From CAINVV01 sp036508555 (GTDB taxonomy: Bacteria > Bacteroidota > Bacteroidia > Bacteroidales > Prolixibacteraceae): DNA of 51,029 nucleotides. Location of the stretch: positions 1 to 51,029 of the forward strand of contig DATCHD010000062.1 of assembly GCA_036508555.1 (NCBI GenBank), written 5' to 3'. Positions 1 through 7,574 of this stretch are shown piece after piece (the first letter of the stretch is position 1; every line of letters begins with the position of its first letter). The position numbers and the translations under genes are program-made. Under the pieces are notes generated by a model that was given only the letters and a program-made list of their open reading frames with translations, did not search any database and had not been told where the DNA came from.

Positions 1-287
1 GCATCATAATCCTGCCATTGGCTTTTGCCCAATCTCAAATGTGTCTTGCTCTCTCTGAAGAAAACCTCAATACTCCATCGGATAAAGTAAATCTGGTAAG
101 ACTCTTCAAATTCCAGGTTCTTGTTGGTTGTAAGAAGGACATTCCAATTACCCCGGTGTGTTGTTTTGCAGAAGAATAACCGTATATGATTCCCTTTGTA
201 GTAAACATCAAACAAACAGTACCATACATTAAGTTTTAAGGCAAAGAGTGATAAATAAACCGCCCTTCCCTGATCGCCTTTTCTATT
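1..287 (-). pseudogene. IS4-type transposase, C-terminal fragment (runs off the left edge)
   Basis: Reading the minus strand from 287 down to 1 gives about 95 open residues that look like the end of a DDE transposase of the IS4 type. The piece VLLTTNKNLEFEESYQIYF is followed by RWSIEVFFRESK, which fits the IS4 YREK signature Y-x2-R-x3-E-x6-K exactly; the Glu would be the third catalytic acid. There is no start codon: a stop at 290-288 closes the frame, so the N-terminal half with the two catalytic Asp residues is missing. The fragment abuts a truncated gene on the same strand that ends at 296. I see no terminal inverted repeat or target duplication, and the rest of the element lies outside the window. 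The family call is fairly sure; whether an intact copy continues to the left is unknown. Confidence 0.72.
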
Positions 288-295
288 TCAGGCTT

Positions 296-592
296 CTATT
301 CAGAATTACATCGTTGCAGAATCTCCAAAATAGGCCATGAAGGCAGCGTCCATATAAACTGTTTCTCCTTCGGCATTAAAAGGCTTTTGTCAAGTGTGGC
401 CAATGCTCTATCCATCATGGAAGTAGCATATTCGTTAATCACCGATTCAGCCTTATCGGTATATCCATTGTCAAAATGGGTTTTAAAAACAATTATGATT
501 TCTTCAATATTAGGATTTGGCTTTTCTTCCTGTGAAAAACCAGACATGCTGACAAAAAATGACATGAGAAATACGGTAATTATAACTTTCAT
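296..592 (-). pseudogene. Truncated N-terminus of a secreted GH38-like (alpha-mannosidase superfamily) protein
   Basis: The ATG at 592 follows a purine-rich stretch and starts a signal peptide (MKVIITVFLMSFFVSMSGFS, then QEEKP). After it come IIIVFKTHFDNGYTDKAE and, further on, FIWTLPSWPILEIL. This is the opening of the N-terminal barrel of GH38-type mannosidases of Bacteroidota, where the motif usually reads THFDIGYT and an FVWT.PGWP motif follows. Family members run to about 800-1100 residues; here the frame stops after 98. The stop lies 9 bases from the open frame of a transposase remnant on the same strand, so the gene was probably cut by an insertion and later deletion. The catalytic residues are missing, so no activity is expected. 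GH38-like is inferred from motif memory; DUF5054 is a possible alternative. Confidence 0.6.
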
Positions 593-753
593 TTTCTCTT
601 TTGATAAAGTGTCTGTAAGATTACCGATAAAATATCCGGATATTAAAATATGAATTTTCTCCTGCACTATTTTTCTATTTTACAGCAAGACGTATTTTCG
701 TAGGCCTTACCCTACATCACTTCTAAATTATTTTCAAAAGAATGTTAAATATA

Positions 754-783
754 TTGCCACCTCAAATAAACAGCCTACCTTTG
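754..783 (+). promoter_or_regulatory. Probable promoter of the ECF sigma gene
   Basis: TACCTTTG at 776-783 matches the Bacteroidota -7 consensus TAnnTTTG exactly. A TTG at 754-756 sits 19 bases upstream, where the -33 element is expected. The start codon at 816 would leave a leader of about 25 bases. Confidence 0.6.
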
Positions 784-815
784 TGAAGAAGAACTAATTG
801 ACCAGAGCCACTATA

Positions 816-1388
816 ATGAAGATTGAAAATGAAGAGAGTGATCAATTTTTGGTTGCGCAGCTACATTTGGGGAAGGAGGAAGCTTTCGATTTCATTTTCA
901 GGAAGTACTATAAAGGATTAACTATTCAGGCAATTCGGTTTGTACATGATCAGGATACAGCACAGAGTCTTGTTCAGGATTGTTTTGTCACATTTTGGAA
1001 AAAGCGTTACGAAATATCGAATATCGATCATCTTTATTCCTATCTATTTTTCATGATGCGAAACCGGTGCATCGACCATTTAAGGAAACAGCAACTGCAT
1101 CGACAGGTTCCTATTACGAATCAGACAGATTTTCAGGAAAATGAAACAGAGCAGCAGATCGGAGCCAATGATCTGAGTTCACATTTATGGCAGTCAATTT
1201 CAAAACTTTCCGAACGATGTCGGATGGCATTCGAATACAGTAGAATAGATGGATTTACCTATTCCCAGATTGCCTGCAAAATGGGAATATCCGACAAGGC
1301 TGTTGAAGCGCTAATCAGCAGGGCATTGAAATTATTACGTGCCGACCTTGTCGACTTTTTGTGCATGATGATTCTGTTCTCGATTTAG
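816..1388 (+). CDS. ECF (FecI-like) RNA polymerase sigma factor
   Basis: A 190-residue sigma-70 factor of the extracytoplasmic-function class, which directs RNA polymerase to a small regulon. Region 2 spans about residues 20-95, with FIFRKYYKGL, the DCFVTFWKKR segment and RNRCIDHLRKQ. Region 4 spans about 125-180, with LSERCRMAFEYSRIDGF followed by YSQIACKMGISDKAVEALIS, the helix-turn-helix that reads the -35 region. The ATG at 816 is preferred over an in-frame TTG at 798 because it lies at a normal distance from a good promoter match. In Bacteroidota such genes usually precede a FecR anti-sigma gene and a SusC/SusD pair. Here the next gene is mfd, which overlaps the 3' end or starts 38 bases beyond it, so partner and targets cannot be read from context. 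Confidence 0.88.
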   Translation: MKIENEESDQFLVAQLHLGKEEAFDFIFRKYYKGLTIQAIRFVHDQDTAQSLVQDCFVTFWKKRYEISNIDHLYSYLFFMMRNRCIDHLRKQQLHRQVPITNQTDFQENETEQQIGANDLSSHLWQSISKLSERCRMAFEYSRIDGFTYSQIACKMGISDKAVEALISRALKLLRADLVDFLCMMILFSI

Positions 1389-4300
1389 ATTTCGTATTTT
1401 GTCCCACTTATTTGAAAAGGCACAAATTGGAACTCACAGATTTTCTGCATTTATACCGTTCTCATCCATCTATTATAGGATTAGGAGAGTTTTTTAAAAC
1501 TTCGGAAGTGGAAAGAATTTCCATTTCCGGCTTATCAGGCTCGTCGACCACAGTTGCATTTTCTGTCCTGAGAGAAATGATCCCCTATCAGGCCCTTTTC
1601 ATTCTGAACAACAGGGAAGATGCCGCCTTTTTCTTTGATGACCTTCGGGTACTCGGCAGGGAGGATGATCTTCTCTTTTTCCCGTCATCATACAAACGAA
1701 ATATCTGGCATGAACATATTGATAATGAGAATATTATTCTCAGAACGGATGTTCTGAACAAGTTGTTGGTGAAAGAAAAGAACTACCTGATTGTTACCTA
1801 TCCAGAAGCGGTTATGGAAATGGTAGTATCCGAAACCGGACTTCAAAAACATACCCTGCACATCAAAACCGGAGAGAAACTGTCGATTTCCTTTATCAAC
1901 GAATTGCTTTTTGAATATGGTTTTGAGCGGGTTGAGTTTGTCTTTGATCCCGGACAGTACTCCATTCGAGGATCAATTGTCGATATTTTCTCTTACTCCA
2001 ACGAGGATCCATACAGGATTGACTTCTTCGGCGATGTCGTTGAATCGATCAGGTCTTTCGACATTGAAGATCAGATTTCAAAAGTTCCTTACAACAAAAT
2101 TTCAATTATTCCGAACATCCAGGACGGCCTTGAAGAAGAAATCAAGGTGCCATTCTTTGAATTTCTAACGAAGGAAACCCGGATCATAACAAGGGATTTT
2201 GATCAGCTTACGAGTCAAATCAGGGAGCTAAGCATCTCACCTATTGATAAAAAGGAAAATATCGAAGAGCCTTTAAACGTTAACTTCCTGAACGAAACAC
2301 ACTTCAAAAGCTCCCTGAAAAAATTTTCACTGGTCGAACTGAAATCAAACAAAAAAGGCAGCGAATTTTCTGTCGAATTTCACACAAGCCCCCAGCCGGT
2401 ATTCAATAAGAATTTCGATCTGCTGGGGGCCAATCTCAAGGAAAACCGGCACAAGGGATACCACAACCTCATCCTGTCGCCCAGCTCCAAACAAATTGAC
2501 AGGTTACATGCAATCTTTGACGATAAAGGCGATCCTCAGAAGCTTGATTCTCTGCCATTTGCCTTACAGGAAGGATTCGTAGACCACGACCTTAAAATCT
2601 GTTGTTACAACGACCATCAGATTTTTGAACGTTATCATCGATACAAACTCAAGACTAAAAAGCCTTCCCGGCAGGCTATTACAATCAAAGAGCTCAGCAA
2701 ATTACAGGTCGGCGATTATGTTGTCCATACCGACCATGGAATCGGGAAATTTGCCGGGCTGGTCAGGAATGAAATCAACGGGATAATCCAGGAATCTGTC
2801 AGGCTCTCCTATCGTGACAATGATTCTCTCCTGGTAAGTATCCATTCGCTTCACCGGATTTCCAAATATAAAGGCAAAGAGGGTCAGGAACCCGCGATTC
2901 ATAAACTTGGTACTGCCGCCTGGCAGAACATGAAAAACAAGACCAAGAGCAAAGTTAAAGATATCGCCCGCGAACTCATTGCGCTCTATGCCGCCAGAAA
3001 AATGGAGAAGGGATTTGCCTATTCGGCAGATACTTACCTGCAACAGGAGCTGGAGGCAAGTTTTATTTATGAGGATACCCCCGACCAGATCAAGGCCACT
3101 ATTTCCGTTAAAGAAGATATGGAGAGACAGATGCCTATGGATCGACTAATCTGCGGAGATGTGGGATTTGGAAAGACCGAGATTGCAGTCAGAGCAGCCT
3201 TCAAAGCCGTCACGGATAGCAAACAGGTGGCCATTTTGGTGCCAACAACAATCCTGGCCTTACAGCACTACAAAACTTTCAGGGAACGTCTGCGTGATTT
3301 TCCCTGTAACGTGGAATATATCAGCCGACTACGCCATTCGGCGGATGTGAAAAAGGTTCTGCAAAATCTTGCTTCGGGCAAGGTGGATATCCTTATCGGA
3401 ACCCACAAAATGATCGGCAAAGAGGTGAAATTCAAGGACCTCGGACTTCTTATCGTTGATGAAGAGCAGCGGTTCGGTGTTTCCGTCAAGGAAAAGCTAA
3501 AACAACTGAAAGTTAATGTGGATACCCTCACGCTCACCGCCACTCCCATCCCGAGGACACTGCAGTTTTCACTTATGGGAGCCAGGGATTTGTCCATTAT
3601 CAGTACTCCTCCCCCCAACAGGTATCCCATAGCTACCGAAGTACACCTGTTTGACGAAGAAGTTATCAGGGAAGCTATCACTTACGAGGTATCCAGAGGT
3701 GGACAAGTATTCTTTATCAACAACAGGATTACCAATATATACGAGCTGGAAATGCTGATCCGCAAACTCTGTCCGGGTGTCAGAACCATTGTTGGCCACG
3801 GACAAATGGAAGGCGATAAACTGGAGAAGGTAATGTTCGACTTCATCAACGGCGATTTCGATGTACTGATTGCAACCACCATCATTGAATCCGGACTGGA
3901 TATTCCCAATACCAATACCATATTAATAAACAACGCGCATAATTTTGGTTTGAGTGAACTTCACCAGCTCAGGGGCCGTGTTGGAAGATCTAACAAGAAA
4001 GCATACTGCTACCTGCTCACCCCTCCCCTGGAAAATATGACCACAGAAGCCAAACGCAGATTGCAGGCAATTGAGGAATTCTCAGATATCGGCAGCGGAT
4101 TTAGCCTGGCGATGCAAGACCTGGATATCCGTGGTGCAGGCAACCTGTTGGGCGGAGAGCAGAGTGGCTTCATCGCCGACATTGGCTTCGAAGCCTACCA
4201 AAGAATTCTCAACGAAGCCATGGAAGAATTGCGAAATGAGGAGTTTCAGGGAGTTTTCGAGGAACAGGAAATCCGCGATCAACAGAAGGCCTTCCTTCAA

Positions 4301-4786
4301 ACCTCTTTTGTAAGGGATTGTACGATCGATACGGACCTGGAACTTTTAATTCCAGATGACTATGTTTCAAGCATTTCAGAAAGAGTTTTGCTATATCGTG
4401 AATTGGATGATCTGAAGAGCGAACAAACATTGACACTCTTCGAAGGAACGCTGATTGACAGGTTTGGACCTATCCCAAAACCTGCTTCTGAATTGCTTAA
4501 TGTCGTCAGACTTCGCTGGAAAGCCATATCATTAAATATGGAGAAACTGATAATCAAGGATAAAAAGATGATTGCCTACCTTCCGTCAGATCAAAAATCA
4601 AAATACTATCAATCAAAGGAATTTGCCGGATTAATGCAATGGATGATGAATGGTTCTTCTAATGGCAAAGTCAGAGAAAACAAAGGAAAACTATCTGTAA
4701 TTTTAGACGGTGTAACTTCCATACAGGATGCAATTACTATTTTAATCTCTTTAGCTTTAACGCTGGAACAAAAAAGGATTGAGTAA
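1361..4786 (+). CDS. mfd: Transcription-repair coupling factor Mfd
   Basis: Mfd removes RNA polymerase stalled at DNA lesions and recruits UvrA/UvrB. The 1141-residue frame has family length. The UvrB-like module fills the N-terminal third. The RNA-polymerase-interaction (CarD-like) domain begins near residue 444 (LQVGDYVVHTDHGIGKFAGL). The helicase/translocase core has Walker A GDVGFGKTEIA near 600, DEEQRFG near 700 and the TATPIPRTL motif just after. The TRCF C-terminal domain includes DDYVSSISERVLLYRELDD near 1000. The start is uncertain. ATG 1361 lies inside the sigma gene and adds about 22 atypical residues, while a TTG at 1427, preceded by AAAGG, would begin at the usual position just before DFLHLYRSHP. 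Coupling to the upstream sigma gene is likely either way. UvrA is encoded at the other end of the window. Confidence 0.96.
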   Translation: MHDDSVLDLDFVFCPTYLKRHKLELTDFLHLYRSHPSIIGLGEFFKTSEVERISISGLSGSSTTVAFSVLREMIPYQALFILNNREDAAFFFDDLRVLGREDDLLFFPSSYKRNIWHEHIDNENIILRTDVLNKLLVKEKNYLIVTYPEAVMEMVVSETGLQKHTLHIKTGEKLSISFINELLFEYGFERVEFVFDPGQYSIRGSIVDIFSYSNEDPYRIDFFGDVVESIRSFDIEDQISKVPYNKISIIPNIQDGLEEEIKVPFFEFLTKETRIITRDFDQLTSQIRELSISPIDKKENIEEPLNVNFLNETHFKSSLKKFSLVELKSNKKGSEFSVEFHTSPQPVFNKNFDLLGANLKENRHKGYHNLILSPSSKQIDRLHAIFDDKGDPQKLDSLPFALQEGFVDHDLKICCYNDHQIFERYHRYKLKTKKPSRQAITIKELSKLQVGDYVVHTDHGIGKFAGLVRNEINGIIQESVRLSYRDNDSLLVSIHSLHRISKYKGKEGQEPAIHKLGTAAWQNMKNKTKSKVKDIARELIALYAARKMEKGFAYSADTYLQQELEASFIYEDTPDQIKATISVKEDMERQMPMDRLICGDVGFGKTEIAVRAAFKAVTDSKQVAILVPTTILALQHYKTFRERLRDFPCNVEYISRLRHSADVKKVLQNLASGKVDILIGTHKMIGKEVKFKDLGLLIVDEEQRFGVSVKEKLKQLKVNVDTLTLTATPIPRTLQFSLMGARDLSIISTPPPNRYPIATEVHLFDEEVIREAITYEVSRGGQVFFINNRITNIYELEMLIRKLCPGVRTIVGHGQMEGDKLEKVMFDFINGDFDVLIATTIIESGLDIPNTNTILINNAHNFGLSELHQLRGRVGRSNKKAYCYLLTPPLENMTTEAKRRLQAIEEFSDIGSGFSLAMQDLDIRGAGNLLGGEQSGFIADIGFEAYQRILNEAMEELRNEEFQGVFEEQEIRDQQKAFLQTSFVRDCTIDTDLELLIPDDYVSSISERVLLYRELDDLKSEQTLTLFEGTLIDRFGPIPKPASELLNVVRLRWKAISLNMEKLIIKDKKMIAYLPSDQKSKYYQSKEFAGLMQWMMNGSSNGKVRENKGKLSVILDGVTSIQDAITILISLALTLEQKRIE

Positions 4787-4792
4787 CAAGCA

Positions 4793-5434
4793 ATGAATAT
4801 TATGCTTATATATTGGGAATACCTGAAAAATAGGAGATTGCTATTGCTAATCATTTTATCTATCTTGCTGTCTAACCTTTTATCAGCTCAGACATCCCGC
4901 CTCATTCTGCAATCCGAACGGGAAAAAATTGCCAAAGAAGCCGAAATGAATGCCGTGCAGCCATCAGACACAATGCTTCATTTTAATTTTCCACCTGTTG
5001 AAATTGTGGGTGAATACCTACTTAAAGACAAACATCAGGAACGTAAATACCATCAGTTATATGAAGACATCAAACGCGCCTATCCCCTGTCTAAGATAGT
5101 TTCGAGTGAGGTAAAGCTGGTTAACGCTGAACTTGACTCCATTTATAACACCCGGGCAAAAGAAAAAAAATATTTGAAGTGGTATGAAAAACATATTTTC
5201 CATACTTATATAGATACCTTGAAATCCTTGAATGTCAGACAGGTAAAACTTTTTATAAAACTGATCAACCGGGAAACCGGAAGTACCCCTTTTGAATTAA
5301 TAAAAAAATACCGGGGAGGCCTCGATGCTTTTCTCTGGCAACTCTCTGCCAATGCGCTAATGGTTAATCTTAAATCGGAATATGATCCACTCGAAGACGC
5401 TATGATTGAGGATATTATTGATAAATTCTATTGA
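4793..5434 (+). CDS. DUF4294 family protein
   Basis: A 213-residue protein of a Bacteroidota-restricted family with no established function. A hydrophobic segment at about residues 15-32 (RRLLLLIILSILLSNLLSAQ) ends in a plausible signal-peptidase site, so the mature protein is probably periplasmic. The conserved core includes IKRAYPLSKIVSSEVKLVNAEL, then KKYLKWYEKHIF and a GSTPFELIKKYRGGLDAF segment typical of DUF4294; the end is acidic. It starts 6 bases after the mfd stop, so the two are probably co-transcribed. A second ATG three codons downstream is a possible start. The family is recognised from sequence pattern; the function is unknown. Confidence 0.82.
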   Translation: MNIMLIYWEYLKNRRLLLLIILSILLSNLLSAQTSRLILQSEREKIAKEAEMNAVQPSDTMLHFNFPPVEIVGEYLLKDKHQERKYHQLYEDIKRAYPLSKIVSSEVKLVNAELDSIYNTRAKEKKYLKWYEKHIFHTYIDTLKSLNVRQVKLFIKLINRETGSTPFELIKKYRGGLDAFLWQLSANALMVNLKSEYDPLEDAMIEDIIDKFY

Positions 5435-5506
5435 TTTGATTACTTTTTTGTAATTTAGTATCCTCATGAGAAGAACGCATTAAAATCAACTTAAATTTCA
5501 ATTCAA

Positions 5507-7495
5507 GTGATCAATCTTAACAACAAACTTCAAAGTCAAAATCCAATTTTCGATCATTCTCTGGATCATCTGCCGACTAATCTTATCCACCGTGATTTCC
5601 TTACAAAATACGAAAAGGTACCAACTTTCATTTACCAGGAAAGCTCAGATGCCTCTATTTTTGTTGCCAGAGAAGTTGCTAACTTGATTATTAGCAAGCA
5701 GGAAGAGGGTAAAAAATGTATTCTTGGACTTGCAACGGGCTCCACTCAATTGGGAATTTACGCTGAGTTAGTGAGGTTGCACAAGGAAGAAGGCTTGTCC
5801 TTTCGAAATGTGACAACTTTCAATCTGGATGAATATTATCCGTTGTCCTCTCTTTCAATTCACAGTTACCACCAGTACATGCGACTGAATTTGTTTAACC
5901 ATGTCGACATTTTACCGGAGAATATTTTCATTCCGGATGGCACAATAATGTTAGAAGAGGTACATGAATTTTGCCGCAATTATGAGAAAAAGATTGAAGC
6001 AGCCGGAGGAATTGACTTACTTGTATTAGGAATCGGCCGAAGCGGTCACATTGGTTTTAATGAGCCCGGATCCGGGAGAAATACAAAAACCCGAATCATT
6101 ACGCTTGATCCGCTTACCCGCCAGGAAGAGGCGGTTCAGTTCAGGGGTTTCGAGAATGTACCACGAAGCGCAATTACAATTGGAATCTCCACGATTTTGA
6201 GTGCTAAGAAAATAATTCTCTCTGCCTTCGGTGAAACAAAAGCCAAAGTCATCAAGAACATGGTAGAAGATGAACCGAGCAGCCAGGTTCCAGCGTCATT
6301 TATCCAGTTTCATCCCAATGCAAAAGTAATAGTCGACACCGGCGCTGCATTCCAACTGATTCGAATGAAGACTCCATGGTTGCTCGACAGCATGGACTGG
6401 TCAGAAAACAGGCTTGTCAGAAAGGCCGTTCTTTGGCTTTGCCTAAAGACCGAAAAACCACTATTGAAACTTACCGGAAAAGATTATAACGACCATGGCT
6501 TGAGTGACCTCTTGGCTACGGTAGGCTCAGCATATAAAATCAATATCAAGGTATTCAATGACTTACAACATACTATCACGGGTTGGCCAGGAGGAAAACC
6601 AGATGTGGATGATACTTTTCGGCCAGAAAGAGCACGTCCCAAGAAAAAAAGGGTGATCATTTTCAGTCCACACCCCGATGATGATGTCATTTCGATGGGC
6701 GGAACTTTGCTAAGGCTGATTGAACAGGGTCACGATGTGCATGTTGCCTATCAGGTTTCCGGGAATTTTGCCGTTTCTGATGAATACGTGTCCCGATATC
6801 TTGACTTCCATCAGGAGTACATTGACTTCTATGACACTGGCAATTCTATTGCCAGAACACAACATGATAAAATTGTCAGTTTCGTCAGAAACAAAAAAGA
6901 TAATGATGTGGATATTCCTGATCTGAGGAAAGTAAAAGGGCTGCTCCGCAGAATGGAAGCCAGATCTGCTTTGAGGTATTTTGGACTGAAAGAGGAAAAT
7001 ATTCATTTCCTTGATCTTCCGTTTTATGAAACCGGACTCAAATCCAAGGCTCCTGTTAGCGCTAGAGATGTTCAGATCATCATTGATCTGGTGGAAACCT
7101 TACAACCGCACCAGATCTTCGCGGCTGGCGATTTATCTGATCCGCATGGTACACACAGGGTTTGTCTCGAAGCCATCCTTATTGCCCTCGAACATGTTAG
7201 CAAAAATTCCTGGATGAAAGATTGCTGGATATGGCTCTACCGCGGCGCCTGGGCAGAATGGGAAGCAGACGAAATAGAAATGGCTGTACCAATCAGTCCA
7301 ATCGAATTATCCAGAAAGAGAGAAGCTATCCTTCGTCATCAGTCCCAAAAAGAAGGTGCCATGTTTATGGGGGAAGACGAACGCGAATTCTGGCAGAGAG
7401 CTGAGGAGCGTAACCGTTCGACCGCTAACTTATATAACCAATTGGGGATGGCGGAATATGAGGCCATGGAGGCCTTCGTAAAATTCTATCCTTGA
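5507..7495 (+). CDS. nagB: Glucosamine-6-phosphate deaminase (NagB) fused to a PIG-L deacetylase domain
   Basis: A 662-residue two-domain protein starting at GTG 5507. Residues ~40-300 are a NagB domain, which converts glucosamine-6-phosphate to fructose-6-phosphate and ammonia: GLATGSTQLGIY binds phosphate, FNLDEYYPL carries the proton-acceptor Asp (D108), and GIGRSGHIGFNEPGSG carries His181. E. coli NagB has DGH where this protein has SGH, so the Asp of the catalytic triad is Ser179. Residues ~380-640 are a PIG-L (LmbE-like) domain with the metal motif HPDDD at 389-393 and HGTH at 547-550, typical of Zn-dependent N-acetylglucosamine deacetylases. The same fusion is common in Bacteroidota. 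I infer that the second domain may supply the substrate of the first. A secreted glycosidase gene follows 79 bases downstream. Confidence 0.9.
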   Translation: MINLNNKLQSQNPIFDHSLDHLPTNLIHRDFLTKYEKVPTFIYQESSDASIFVAREVANLIISKQEEGKKCILGLATGSTQLGIYAELVRLHKEEGLSFRNVTTFNLDEYYPLSSLSIHSYHQYMRLNLFNHVDILPENIFIPDGTIMLEEVHEFCRNYEKKIEAAGGIDLLVLGIGRSGHIGFNEPGSGRNTKTRIITLDPLTRQEEAVQFRGFENVPRSAITIGISTILSAKKIILSAFGETKAKVIKNMVEDEPSSQVPASFIQFHPNAKVIVDTGAAFQLIRMKTPWLLDSMDWSENRLVRKAVLWLCLKTEKPLLKLTGKDYNDHGLSDLLATVGSAYKINIKVFNDLQHTITGWPGGKPDVDDTFRPERARPKKKRVIIFSPHPDDDVISMGGTLLRLIEQGHDVHVAYQVSGNFAVSDEYVSRYLDFHQEYIDFYDTGNSIARTQHDKIVSFVRNKKDNDVDIPDLRKVKGLLRRMEARSALRYFGLKEENIHFLDLPFYETGLKSKAPVSARDVQIIIDLVETLQPHQIFAAGDLSDPHGTHRVCLEAILIALEHVSKNSWMKDCWIWLYRGAWAEWEADEIEMAVPISPIELSRKREAILRHQSQKEGAMFMGEDEREFWQRAEERNRSTANLYNQLGMAEYEAMEAFVKFYP

Positions 7496-7574
7496 AATCA
7501 CCGATAATTTATTTTATTGGAATGACCACTCAACAAAATGAATGGTCTTTCTTTTATGTCTTTGCTAATAACAG

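Noticed and set aside
35..229. A 64-residue minus-strand frame with an ATG
   Set aside because: Another frame of the same strand encodes a clear IS4-type transposase C-terminus; this frame has no recognisable features and is its shadow.
387..653. An 88-residue plus-strand frame
   Set aside because: It is antisense to the truncated GH38-like gene, which has a signal peptide and family motifs; no family resemblance was seen.
7521..7548. Possible terminator after the NagB fusion (GACCA with TGGTC)
   Set aside because: Only 5 bp of stem around a 14-base loop; too weak to call.
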